Shown: positions 6,295 to 13,540 of the stretch, in pieces
How the letters are laid out: the number at the start of each line of letters is the position of its first letter
How positions within the stretch are numbered: position 1 is the stretch's first letter
NCBI GenBank assembly: GCA_964416175.1
Contig: CAYQDF010000082.1
Location: forward strand, 1 to 13,947
Length of the DNA stretch: 13,947 nt
Source: CAYQDF01 sp964416175
GTDB lineage: Bacteria > Chloroflexota > Anaerolineae > Anaerolineales > UBA4823
Direction of reading: 5' to 3'
Translations under genes and position numbers: made by a program
Notes under the pieces: generated by a model
Database searches by the model: none
Seen by the model: only the letters and a program-made list of their open reading frames with translations
Told to the model about the DNA's origin: nothing

Positions 6295-8328
6295 TTAGAG
6301 ATGCAGTTTGGCGATATCTGCGGCGATGTCGTCGATGCCCAGATCCCGCAAAGTATCCAAAGTCGGAATGCCTTTGTCTTCCGTCCAGCCGCGCTCTTTC
6401 CAGTAAGCGGGTAGAGCCTGATCGTACAATTTAGAGGCATCACCCTCGTAGGCGACGGCACCTTTGTGCGGTCCTGTGGGCAGCGGGTCCTTGAACCAGC
6501 GCTTGGGGAATAGCTTATCCCATTCTTCTTTGGGGTTGGTGAGCTGCTGGGTGTGGATGTCGAAGAGTCGGGCTAAGGCATACTGTCGGGCGCCGACCTT
6601 AGCGAGGTCTTCTTCGGTAAAGTCGGTCCAGCCGGTAGCCGCTTTGACCAGATCGACGGTCTTGCCTGCCCAGTGCCCACCGGCGAATATGCAAGTGACC
6701 AGAGAGTCGGTGGCACACTTGCCATTCTGACCGGAGATCGCGGCCGCCCAATCACCTTGCTGGAAGCCAGCTCCACCGCCGCCCGTGTGCTCACAAGGCC
6801 GGCCGACTGTGACATACTCCAAGGCGTTCTTATCGGCGGGACTGCGGACATCGTGGGCTGGCTGCGCGTAGCGGTGGCCAGTCATGGGGTAATCCATGAT
6901 CTCAGGCTTGCCCTTCTTTTCAGCGAAGTATTTGGCCGTCTCCCAGGTGCCTTGAGCCAGCTTCTCGCCGACGCCTTCCCGGTAAACGATCTTCTTGAGC
7001 AGGGCGTCCACGGCGTGGACATCACCCCACTGCAGGTCGATTCCATCCAGGTCTTCTGGGGTGATGAGATTGCGTTGGCGAAGCTCCATGAGGAGCGCCA
7101 GGTTGGCGCCGCCTTCGATGAAATCGATGCCGTAGTTATCGTGCAGGAAGGTGGTGAACTGGAGCTTGGCGAGGTTCTCCGCCTGGTCGAGGTACGTCCC
7201 TGTGAACGGGTCGCTGGGGGTCGTCCCGGGCATCTCGAAGTAGCCCAAATTGCCTCCCACCATGCCCATCGCTTCCCAGTCAGGCATGTCGGAGAGCGTG
7301 CCGTTCATCAATTCATCCTCGCTGGTGATTTCGACAGGATACAGACAGTGCAGAGCACAATTCGGGCATGCCTGCTTGGTCACGAAGCTGGCCTTGTCCA
7401 TGAAAGCCCCTTCGATCGCTTTGACATTTGGATCCGCCCAGGCGCACCACTGCCAGTTGCGGATGGGGTAGGCATCCTCGACGTAAGCGGAGCGGGCGCC
7501 GATGCCAGCTGTGCCGTACGAGCGCCAAAAGTAGTCGCCGCGCTCGGATTCCTGGATAGCAGCGGCCAGCTCCAGGAAGCGCTTCTTGTCGGCCAGCCGG
7601 TGTCCCTTGGTGCCGCGGATGACGATCGCCTTCAGGTTCTTCGAACCCATGATCGCGCCCGGTCCGTAGCGACCGTGAGCGCGGGCACCTTCGGTCATGA
7701 CGTTGGCATACCAGACCTGATTTTCACCGCCCGGACCGATCAACCAGACCTGGGCGAGCCGCTTGGCTCCAAAGCCTGCTCGCTTGGGCGGCCGTAAGGC
7801 TGCCCATTCAGGGGTAAGGTCAGCGTCGCGGATCATCGCCTCCCGGGTTTCAAGCTCCGCGGTCACCTCTGACTTAAGGATCATCTCCGCTTCTTCGACG
7901 CCCTTGCCCCAGACATGTCCGGCGTCCCGAATCTCGATGACGTCATCGATAACCGCAATGTAAACGGGTTTACTTGCCTTGCCGACGACCTGGATTCCAT
8001 CCCAACCGGCGTACTTCAACTCGGAAGCAGCCTGACCACCGCTGGTTGCGACCGAGATAAAGTTGTAGGCGCTTTTTGTCACTGTTACGGAGCGCGCATT
8101 CGGTCCTGCGCCTGTTACCGGTCCGATCATGAACTGGAGCATGTTATCGGGACCCAGAGGATCGACCTCCGGTTCAACGATCCCCTCCTTAAAGAGGTAG
8201 TAGACACCCAGTGCCGATCCACCCAGGAATTTCCTGTAGAGCGCCTCTTCCGGCTCGATGACCGTGACAGCTCCACTCGATAGGTCGACTCGGGCAATCT
8301 TGCCTGTCATTCCCTTTAAATCGGCCAT
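6295..8328 (-). CDS. aor: Aldehyde:ferredoxin oxidoreductase family tungsten enzyme
   Basis: 677 aa from ATG 8328, which shares one base with the ferredoxin stop (TAATG) and has GGAGG about 8 nt upstream; a longer open frame to 8466 only shadows the ferredoxin. Family signatures: N-terminal MTGKIARVDLSSG (7-19), LGGSALGVYYLF (35-46), GPNARSV (75-81), GRYGPGAIMGSKNLKAIVIRG (219-239), the [4Fe-4S] motif CPNCALHC (321-328) and the distal DSLVTC (541-546, fourth ligand Cys546). The family binds a bis-pyranopterin tungsten (sometimes molybdenum) cofactor and typically oxidises aldehydes to acids, passing electrons to ferredoxin. It is longer than the roughly 600-residue archaeal AORs, with extra sequence near 155-195. 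It has no signal peptide. Related branches include AorB, YdhV and the benzoyl-CoA reductase subunit BamB; I cannot assign a substrate from sequence. The operon gives it a ferredoxin partner and a MoeB-like helper. Confidence 0.95.
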   Translation of the reverse strand: MADLKGMTGKIARVDLSSGAVTVIEPEEALYRKFLGGSALGVYYLFKEGIVEPEVDPLGPDNMLQFMIGPVTGAGPNARSVTVTKSAYNFISVATSGGQAASELKYAGWDGIQVVGKASKPVYIAVIDDVIEIRDAGHVWGKGVEEAEMILKSEVTAELETREAMIRDADLTPEWAALRPPKRAGFGAKRLAQVWLIGPGGENQVWYANVMTEGARAHGRYGPGAIMGSKNLKAIVIRGTKGHRLADKKRFLELAAAIQESERGDYFWRSYGTAGIGARSAYVEDAYPIRNWQWCAWADPNVKAIEGAFMDKASFVTKQACPNCALHCLYPVEITSEDELMNGTLSDMPDWEAMGMVGGNLGYFEMPGTTPSDPFTGTYLDQAENLAKLQFTTFLHDNYGIDFIEGGANLALLMELRQRNLITPEDLDGIDLQWGDVHAVDALLKKIVYREGVGEKLAQGTWETAKYFAEKKGKPEIMDYPMTGHRYAQPAHDVRSPADKNALEYVTVGRPCEHTGGGGAGFQQGDWAAAISGQNGKCATDSLVTCIFAGGHWAGKTVDLVKAATGWTDFTEEDLAKVGARQYALARLFDIHTQQLTNPKEEWDKLFPKRWFKDPLPTGPHKGAVAYEGDASKLYDQALPAYWKERGWTEDKGIPTLDTLRDLGIDDIAADIAKLHL

Positions 8329-9152
8329 TATAATGTCCTCCTCGCATTGAACATTTTGCGATAAAGCAGCTCTGCGTGGGCGGTTGGCTGATACGCGTAG
8401 AACCGACCATTCCGGCCAACGGGCACCCATTGGAGCGCCAACGGTTCTGGGCAGGCCTTCACGCACTCAGGATCGCCTCCACAGCGGCTGCACGCTTGGG
8501 CTTTCTTCTCGATCGGATCGAAGGAGATGCCACTTCCAAATTGGTCTTCGCAGATCTCCGCGCATCGCCAGCATTTATCAGCCCCCAGACACTTATCGCG
8601 ATCGATCCACTTATAGCCCATGCCGTAGTATCCCTCTTTCCCTTCGCCTTCGGGGATGGTGACGATCGCTTCTTCGGGACAGACGGCCTCGCACGGGAAT
8701 TTGTCGGTGCCCTCTGCCCATGGTTCAAGCTGACAGTAGTTGCACACGTTCATGACATCCACGTATTGGAAGCGCATCGGGCGGATTCGGGAGAACTCCA
8801 GGTTTACCACGTCCTTGGTCTCCTCGGGGAAGAGTTCAGCCGACCACTTCTCGGCGCAGGCTACAGCGCACAGCATGCAGCCGGTGCACTGGTACGGGTC
8901 GAAAACCAGTGTATAGCCAGCTTTGTATTGTGGCGCGGCTGCTTCTTCCTCAGGAGTGGCAACAGGAGCTGTGGGCGTTTCCGCCGGTACTCGCTTGGGG
9001 AAAATCTCGCGCCCGACGGCCCCACCAATCACAAGTCCTGCGATGCCGCTCCCCGTAATTTCAAGGAATTCCTTGCGGCTGATTTTTGCCTTCTCTGTTG
9101 GTTCTTCCTTCTTTGGTTCTGGTTCCTTGTCTCTGCGTTCAACTTGTGCCAT
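8328..9152 (-). CDS. Four-cluster ferredoxin subunit (AorA/DmsB type) with Tat-like N-terminus
   Basis: 274 aa from ATG 9152 (GGAGG 5 nt upstream). Sixteen cysteines make four [4Fe-4S] sites: Cys89/92/95/99, Cys137/140/154/158, Cys188/194/197/201 and Cys221/224/230/234. The wide spacings in the second, third and fourth motifs are typical of electron-transfer subunits such as DmsB, HycB and AorA. A charged N-terminus (1-24) leads to SRKEFLEITG (25-34), a glycine-rich hydrophobic stretch (33-47), and a Pro/Ala/Thr/Glu linker (55-76). This resembles a Tat signal in which the second arginine is lysine. If used, it would place this subunit, and perhaps its AOR partner, outside or at the membrane. 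If not, the segment may be a vestigial or uncleaved anchor. The stop overlaps the AOR start by one base, so 1:1 coupled synthesis is likely. Confidence 0.93.
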   Translation of the reverse strand: MAQVERRDKEPEPKKEEPTEKAKISRKEFLEITGSGIAGLVIGGAVGREIFPKRVPAETPTAPVATPEEEAAAPQYKAGYTLVFDPYQCTGCMLCAVACAEKWSAELFPEETKDVVNLEFSRIRPMRFQYVDVMNVCNYCQLEPWAEGTDKFPCEAVCPEEAIVTIPEGEGKEGYYGMGYKWIDRDKCLGADKCWRCAEICEDQFGSGISFDPIEKKAQACSRCGGDPECVKACPEPLALQWVPVGRNGRFYAYQPTAHAELLYRKMFNARRTL

Positions 9153-9153
9153 C

Positions 9154-9243
9154 TTATCCTCCACTCGCTGTTTGGTAAGCTCTTTTCGAAGATATGAGCA
9201 ATTCAAAAGCGATTGATTCTATGGGTCGATTCTCAAGCTTCAC
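9154..9243 (-). CDS. Candidate 29-codon leader ORF upstream of the ferredoxin gene
   Basis: GTG at 9243 has a strong Shine-Dalgarno, GGAGG, 6 nt upstream (9250-9254). The frame runs 29 codons (begins MKLENRPIES, ends AYQTASGG) and stops with TAA at 9156-9154, one base before the ferredoxin ATG. The ferredoxin's own ribosome site lies inside its last two sense codons. This arrangement suggests translational coupling: ribosomes finishing the leader would restart on the ferredoxin. No transmembrane segment or known motif is visible. A short open frame could arise by chance, so the good ribosome site and exact stop placement are the whole case. Confidence 0.4.
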   Translation of the reverse strand: MKLENRPIESIAFELLISSKRAYQTASGG

Positions 9244-9311
9244 TCCTTTCCTCCGTCTTGCTGTTGTGACGAACTGTTGAACCAGAAATTTAACCGCGAG
9301 TCCTTTTGCCA

Positions 9312-9321
9312 ATTGCGCAAT
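9312..9321. promoter_or_regulatory. Perfect 10-bp palindrome ATTGCGCAAT, possible operator
   Basis: The ten bases are exactly self-complementary and lie about 70 bp upstream of the candidate leader start. A dimeric regulator could bind here. A single short palindrome is weak evidence, and no second copy was noticed in the region. Confidence 0.3.
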
Positions 9322-9381
9322 CGAGTTACAACGAACTCTCCCGCGGCACCGGGAAGGCCGTTTTTAATCCATTAAGACTTA

Positions 9382-9413
9382 CGCAGATGGTAGGAGATTT
9401 CTCCTGAACTGCG
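9382..9413 (-). promoter_or_regulatory. Two-part stem-loop in the ferredoxin-AOR leader
   Basis: On the minus strand, CGCAG pairs with CTGCG as an outer 5-bp stem. After an asymmetric internal loop (TTC opposite ACCAT), AGGAG pairs with CTCCT around an AAAT loop. The DNA can also be read as an AGGAGA-TT-TCTCCT operator-like inverted repeat (9392-9405). The shape fits either an RNA control element in the 5' leader or a protein-binding site. I could not match it to a known riboswitch class. Confidence 0.4.
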
Positions 9414-9488
9414 CGACACCAATCCATATTCAGATTTATTATTTATTCAGACGCTTTTGCGTGCTACACTAAGGTGAGCGATTTTTTG

Positions 9489-9523
9489 AAAAACAACAGG
9501 GCTATCTTTTGATAGCCCTGTTG
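9489..9523 (-). terminator. Intrinsic terminator of the response-regulator transcript
   Basis: On the minus strand a perfect 13-bp stem (9494-9506 with 9511-9523, CAACAGGGCTATC and its complement) has an AAAA loop and is followed directly by TTTTT (9493-9489). It begins 46 nt after the response-regulator stop. In the plus direction the stem is followed by GGTAAAAAAA rather than a T-run, so it acts mainly for minus-strand transcripts. Confidence 0.93.
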
Positions 9524-9569
9524 GGTAAAAAAACCGAAAAGGATCACCCGCCTGGGTTATTCCGGCGGC

Positions 9570-10229
9570 TTAGTTTTCGAACGTGTCGATCAAACCCTGG
9601 CGCACGGCGTAAACTGCCGCCTGGATGCGGTTTTGCAGATGCAGCTTCTCCAAGATGTTCCGGAGATGGATCTTCACAGTGTTTTCTGAGATCACGAGAG
9701 AGTTCGCGATCTCTCTGTTCGTTTTCCCTTCGACAACCAGCTCGAGGATCTGGATCTCTCGCGAAGTCAATTCATCAACGAGATTCGGATCCTTGGTGGA
9801 TTGCCGATCTGGCTGTGTAAATTCTTTCAAGATCCGGGCGGCGATTGCACCGGACAGGGGGGCTTCTCCTCGCGAAATACTCTCGAGTAAGTCATACAGC
9901 TGGTAAGGTTCAAGATTCTTTAATAGATATCCCTGGGCGCCGCTCTTGATGGCTTCGAACAGGTGCTGGTCGTCGTCAGAAACGGTCAGCATGACGATCT
10001 TCACATGAGGCATCTCGCGCTTGATACACCTGGTGGCTTCCAGGCCATCACAATTCGGCATCCCGATATCCATCAGGATGACATCTGGGAGCAGCTCCCG
10101 TGCTGCTTCAATTGCTTCCAAACCATCCCCCGCCTCGCCAGCGACCTGGATATCCGGGTGAGTCGCGAGCAACGCAGCCACTCCTTTTCTAAACAACACA
10201 TGATCATCGACCAATAAAATCCGCATCAT
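9570..10229 (-). CDS. NarL/FixJ-family response regulator (REC-LuxR HTH)
   Basis: 219 aa, usual length for the family. The receiver domain (about 1-120) has the acidic pair DD at 8-9, phospho-acceptor Asp54 in DVILMDIGMP, and Lys105 in YLLKN. The C-terminal LuxR-type helix-turn-helix (about 150-215) contains LTSREIQILELVVEGKTNRE and SENTVKIHLRNILEKL. It should be phosphorylated by the adjacent kinase and bind promoter DNA. ATG 10229 (a second ATG follows at once) lies 2 nt after the kinase stop, so the two are co-transcribed and probably co-translated. The operon ends at the terminator just downstream. The nearest plausible target is the regulatory region of the ferredoxin-AOR operon, which is positional inference. 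No clear NarL heptamers were found there. Confidence 0.96.
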   Translation of the reverse strand: MMRILLVDDHVLFRKGVAALLATHPDIQVAGEAGDGLEAIEAARELLPDVILMDIGMPNCDGLEATRCIKREMPHVKIVMLTVSDDDQHLFEAIKSGAQGYLLKNLEPYQLYDLLESISRGEAPLSGAIAARILKEFTQPDRQSTKDPNLVDELTSREIQILELVVEGKTNREIANSLVISENTVKIHLRNILEKLHLQNRIQAAVYAVRQGLIDTFEN

Positions 10230-10231
10230 GG

Positions 10232-12250
10232 TTACACGACTATTCCTGTTAGCTTTGCCGAAGGCAGCCGGATGACGATCTGCGTCCCTTGACCCGGCTG
10301 TGAATCGAGTTCCAGGCTGCCCCCAATGCTTTGCGCTCGTTCACGCATGATCTGGAGGCCGAAGTGCTGCTGGTTGTCCTTTGCCAGTTGAGTTGGAGAA
10401 AAGCCACGCCCATCGTCCTGGATGGTTATAGATAGTACGTCGTAATCTTGATTAAAAACGATCCAAAGGTTATTCGCACCGGCGTGCTTGCGAACGTTGG
10501 TCATGGCTTCCTGAATAATACGCAGGAGCTGGCTCGCAACTTCTGGGGAAAACACATATAATTCGGGTTCGTCGACTAGAAGGCGAGCGCTCAAGCCATA
10601 ATGTTTCCGGTATTCGTCGAGATATTCCCTCAGTGCTGAGAGTAGATCCGTGCGCGACGAGGCTGCTGCGCGCAGGTTGAATATGCTTTCACGAATGTCG
10701 TTATAAACGATTTTTGCCACTTTTTTTAGCTCGAGCAGGCTCTCCCGAGCTTCTCCGATCTGACCTCCGGTCAGCAGGTCGTCAGTGATCGAGGCTTTTA
10801 CATTGAGGTATCCCAACGCTTGAGCTACATGGTCGTGGAGTTCGCGCGCAAGGCGTTCTCGTTCCTCCAGGCCAGCCAGGTATCGCAGCTGCAAGTAAAG
10901 ATTGGCGTTTTCAATCGCAATTCCGATTTCGTTGCCAACTGCTTCGAATACGCTGATGGCTTTCTCCTCAAATGGCTTCCCGGCATAACTGACCAGCGCC
11001 AGGGTCCCCACCACCTTCCCTTTGGATCCGAGTGGGACGTTGATATAAGAGCGGTTTTGAAGGTCATCCCACAGCCCCTCGAAGCGTTCATCTTGAGACA
11101 TATTGGCGACAAAATAAGGCTGGTTGTATTCTGCGACCTGACCGCTGATGTCCCAGGAATGATGCTGACGGCGGTACTCAATTTCCTGACAAAGATAATC
11201 TGGCGTTCCTTTTGAAGCTCGCAGTTCAAATCGGCCTTTTTTTTCGTTGTGAAGAAATATCAAACCGGATTCTATCCCAAGCTTTGAAGTTACCGTTTCC
11301 AGGGCTTCATCTAATACATGCTGGAGATCGAGTGATTGGTTCACCGTTAAAGCGACCTCATTAAGCACAGTGAGTTCTTTATTGCGGCGATCCATATCCT
11401 CGAGCAAGGCTTTCAACCGCGTTCGCATGACATCGAAAGACCTGGCCAATATTCCGAGTTCATCCTGGCTGCTCACACGCACATGGTAATCCAGGTTGCC
11501 GGCGCTGATCTCCGAAAGGCCTTTACCCAGCTCTTCGATCGGCTCGATGATGAAGCGACGCAATGCTGGAATCAGCAGACAGATCAACAATCCTATGGTT
11601 GCGGCAGCGATGGAGATCGTCCACCAAAAGCTTGTTTTGGATTGATCCTGCACAGCTGTGAGAGGTGTTTCGATCATCAGCAATCCCAAAACCTGCTGTG
11701 CAGGATCGTGGCATCCATGACAAGGCGCCTTGTTTTGCAGCAAATTTACATTATACAGGATGGGTTGCCCCTGAATGGATTCTGAGACAATCGTCTGGTT
11801 CTCAGGTGTATTTTCTCCCGTATGGCAAAAAGTGCAAGCCTGGTCGGTTTTCTCGAAATGTGATCCAATCTCTTGTGCATCCGAAGTCGCGCTAACGGTT
11901 CCCTGAGCGTCGAGGATTCGAATTTTGTTTATCGTTGGACTGGCTGCGATTGCCCAAATGATTTCTTCCACCATCTCCTTGTTTTCCGCTAGCATGGCGT
12001 GCTGCAAACTGGATTCCACAATGCTACTCAACGTAGTGGTTTCGGCGCGAGCGTTATCGACCAATTGTTTCCGTTGGAGGGTGATGAGGAGAAAAGTGGA
12101 AGCAAGAACGCTGACCAGAGAGACGCCCACAATAAAAAATATAAGCTTGAACCTTAACCCTCTATCAATCCGGGAAGGGATGCTGGCTGGATGTCCGCCC
12201 ACTCTCCCAGGTTTTACAGCTTCAGGTGCTGATAACCCAGTGGCATCCAT
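10232..12250 (-). CDS. NarX-like sensor histidine kinase with dihaem c-type sensor domain, HAMP and GAF
   Basis: 672 aa. TM1 at about 34-57, an extracytoplasmic domain (58-207), and TM2 at about 208-230. HAMP follows (about 231-285), then a GAF-like domain (about 306-450), the HisKA_3 dimerisation helix with phospho-acceptor His472 in ERERLARELHDH, and a HATPase_c domain with an N-box around Asn585 (TNVRKHA) and the G1 box DDGRGF (612-617). The sensor domain carries two c-haem motifs, CTFCH (139-143) and CHGCH (177-181), in a region that otherwise looks like a PAS/Cache-type fold. Covalent haem outside the membrane suggests sensing of redox state or a small ligand such as NO, CO or O2. The start is ATG 12250 with only a weak purine-rich AAGAG upstream. 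The mrp-like gene ends 140 nt upstream; a separate promoter in that gap is possible but not clear. Confidence 0.95.
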   Translation of the reverse strand: MDATGLSAPEAVKPGRVGGHPASIPSRIDRGLRFKLIFFIVGVSLVSVLASTFLLITLQRKQLVDNARAETTTLSSIVESSLQHAMLAENKEMVEEIIWAIAASPTINKIRILDAQGTVSATSDAQEIGSHFEKTDQACTFCHTGENTPENQTIVSESIQGQPILYNVNLLQNKAPCHGCHDPAQQVLGLLMIETPLTAVQDQSKTSFWWTISIAAATIGLLICLLIPALRRFIIEPIEELGKGLSEISAGNLDYHVRVSSQDELGILARSFDVMRTRLKALLEDMDRRNKELTVLNEVALTVNQSLDLQHVLDEALETVTSKLGIESGLIFLHNEKKGRFELRASKGTPDYLCQEIEYRRQHHSWDISGQVAEYNQPYFVANMSQDERFEGLWDDLQNRSYINVPLGSKGKVVGTLALVSYAGKPFEEKAISVFEAVGNEIGIAIENANLYLQLRYLAGLEERERLARELHDHVAQALGYLNVKASITDDLLTGGQIGEARESLLELKKVAKIVYNDIRESIFNLRAAASSRTDLLSALREYLDEYRKHYGLSARLLVDEPELYVFSPEVASQLLRIIQEAMTNVRKHAGANNLWIVFNQDYDVLSITIQDDGRGFSPTQLAKDNQQHFGLQIMRERAQSIGGSLELDSQPGQGTQIVIRLPSAKLTGIVV

Positions 12251-12390
12251 TGGTCTCTTATTATTGTTCAGTCTACCTCATTTCGAGAAGACAGGAATTG
12301 GTTTGTTAGACACCTGGTATTTTCATTAAACCACAGTATCAGGCGAGATGGTGAATTTTGGATCTTTTCGTTGGAATACAACGATTTTGA

Positions 12391-13449
12391 TTATAGTGAG
12401 GCAGGCTCAGGTGCTACCGGTGGGATTACCTTGAGAAAGGAATCGGCCAATTCAAAGCACTCGGCATGATCGTATTGTTCGATCTCACCTCCATCGGCCA
12501 GCGCGCTCAGTTCCGGATCGATGGGTAATCTGCCCAGGATAGGCGCCTCAGCTGCCTTCGCAACGGAAGCTGAATGGCTGGGACCGAAAATTTCGTGCTT
12601 CACGGTGGTCTCAGGACAGAGGTAATAGCTCATATTCTCCACGATCCCCAGGATGGGGACGTGAAGCTCCTGAGCCATGTGAACGGTTTTTCTGACCACC
12701 ATCGATGAAAGTTCTTGCGGTGTGGTTACAAGAATGACGCCATCGATAGACAGGGACTGCATCACTGTCAATGTGGCGTCGGATGTCCCCGGTGGCAGGT
12801 CGATCAAGAGGTAGTCCAACGCGCCCCACAGGACATCGCTCCAGAACTGCCGGATGGTGCCACTCATGATCGGGCCTCGCCACAAAATCGCCATATCCTC
12901 TTCTGGGAGCATCAAGTTCGTGGATATGACCTTAATGCCCGAACTCGTCTCAATTGGCAGGATGCCCATGGGGATACCCCGCACCGGCCCGGTAATTCCA
13001 AAAAGCCGGGGTATGCTTGGGCCTGTGATATCCGCATCGAGGATACCCACAGTCAAGCCCTGGCGCCGCAGGGAAACCGCAAGAAGGGCGGTGACGGACG
13101 ACTTACCAACACCCCCTTTGCCGCTCATGACGGCGACTTTACGGCCAACACGGTTGATCCGAGAGGTCGGCAAAAGTCGTTCTCTGAGCTGTTGACGTTC
13201 CTCTTCCGTCATGGCGGTCAGCTCCACGATAACATGTTCTACGCCGGGAACGCTTTCGACAGCTGAGCGCGTCTGGTCTTGCAGGTAATTTCGAAGCGGG
13301 CATCCCATAGTCGTGAGTGCCAGTGTGATGTGTACTTCACCGCCCTTGATCTGGATCTGGCGCACCATTCCTAATTCGACAATGCTTTGGCCTAACTCCG
13401 GGTCGATCACCTGCGTGAGGGCATGTTGGACTTGTTTTTTGGAGGGCAT
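12391..13449 (-). CDS. mrp: Mrp/ApbC-type P-loop ATPase with N-terminal MIP18 (DUF59) domain
   Basis: 352 aa. An N-terminal MIP18-like domain (about 1-80, with TTMGCPL at 46-52) is followed by a deviant Walker A MSGKGGVGKSS (108-118), Walker A'-type DADITGPSIPRLFG (138-151), and LLIDLPPGTSDA (214-225) typical of Mrp/Nbp35. Family members carry and deliver [4Fe-4S] clusters as dimers, which fits the iron-sulfur load of this locus. The usual C-terminal CPxC bridging motif reads CPET (278-281), leaving one cysteine where two normally hold the cluster. ATG 13449 follows an in-frame TAG 12 nt upstream, so no longer start exists. The ribosome site is weak. A possible promoter lies at 13473-13500. 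It points the same way as the two-component pair, but the 140-nt gap leaves co-transcription uncertain. Confidence 0.93.
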   Translation of the reverse strand: MPSKKQVQHALTQVIDPELGQSIVELGMVRQIQIKGGEVHITLALTTMGCPLRNYLQDQTRSAVESVPGVEHVIVELTAMTEEERQQLRERLLPTSRINRVGRKVAVMSGKGGVGKSSVTALLAVSLRRQGLTVGILDADITGPSIPRLFGITGPVRGIPMGILPIETSSGIKVISTNLMLPEEDMAILWRGPIMSGTIRQFWSDVLWGALDYLLIDLPPGTSDATLTVMQSLSIDGVILVTTPQELSSMVVRKTVHMAQELHVPILGIVENMSYYLCPETTVKHEIFGPSHSASVAKAAEAPILGRLPIDPELSALADGGEIEQYDHAECFELADSFLKVIPPVAPEPASL

Positions 13450-13472
13450 ATCCGGTTCGCTCTATGATCAGG

Positions 13473-13500
13473 ATTTTAGAGCCGACAACGCTCTCGCCAA
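13473..13500 (-). promoter_or_regulatory. Possible sigma-70-type promoter for the mrp-like gene
   Basis: On the minus strand TTGGCG (13500-13495) and TAAAAT (13478-13473) are separated by 16 bp and lie just upstream of the ATG at 13449. The -10 matches the consensus at five of six positions and the -35 at four. The 5' leader would be short. Such matches occur by chance, so the evidence is moderate at best. Confidence 0.35.
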
Positions 13501-13540
13501 CTTAATGAAAACACATTGTTTTTTTGCAAGTAAAGTTTAT

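Larger units (their letters stand above)
9244..9488 (-). promoter_or_regulatory. Upstream regulatory region of the ferredoxin-AOR operon
   Basis: About 245 bp without a supportable gene lies between the terminator of the regulator gene and the candidate leader ORF. It is the natural place for the promoter of the downstream run of genes. An AT-rich block (about 9424-9450) would suit a core promoter, but I found no convincing -35/-10 pair. Inverted repeats are dense: ACGC-TTTT-GCGT (9451-9462), a two-part stem-loop (9382-9413) and a perfect palindrome ATTGCGCAAT (9312-9321). These could be regulator sites or structured 5' leader RNA. Confidence 0.5.

Noticed and set aside
6673..7797. 374-codon open frame on the plus strand
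   Set aside because: It lies wholly antisense to the AOR gene, whose motifs are unmistakable. Its translation has no recognisable domain and its length follows from GC-rich codon use opposite a real gene.
8329..8466. Upstream extension of the AOR frame to 8466
   Set aside because: The extension translates the ferredoxin coding region out of frame; ATG 8328 has a strong ribosome site and a TAATG overlap.
8376..9197. 273-codon open frame on the plus strand
   Set aside because: Antisense to the ferredoxin gene, which has sixteen ordered cysteines; the plus-strand translation is low-complexity at its end and unrecognisable.
9420..9450. Possible core promoter in the AT-rich block before the ferredoxin operon
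   Set aside because: Several TATAAT-like strings occur but none has a fitting -35 hexamer at 16-18 bp, so no specific promoter is claimed.
12368..12384. Small inverted repeat TCGTTG-GAATA-CAACGA just after the mrp-like stop
   Set aside because: Only 6 bp, AT-rich, and without a T-run in the minus direction, so I do not call it a terminator.
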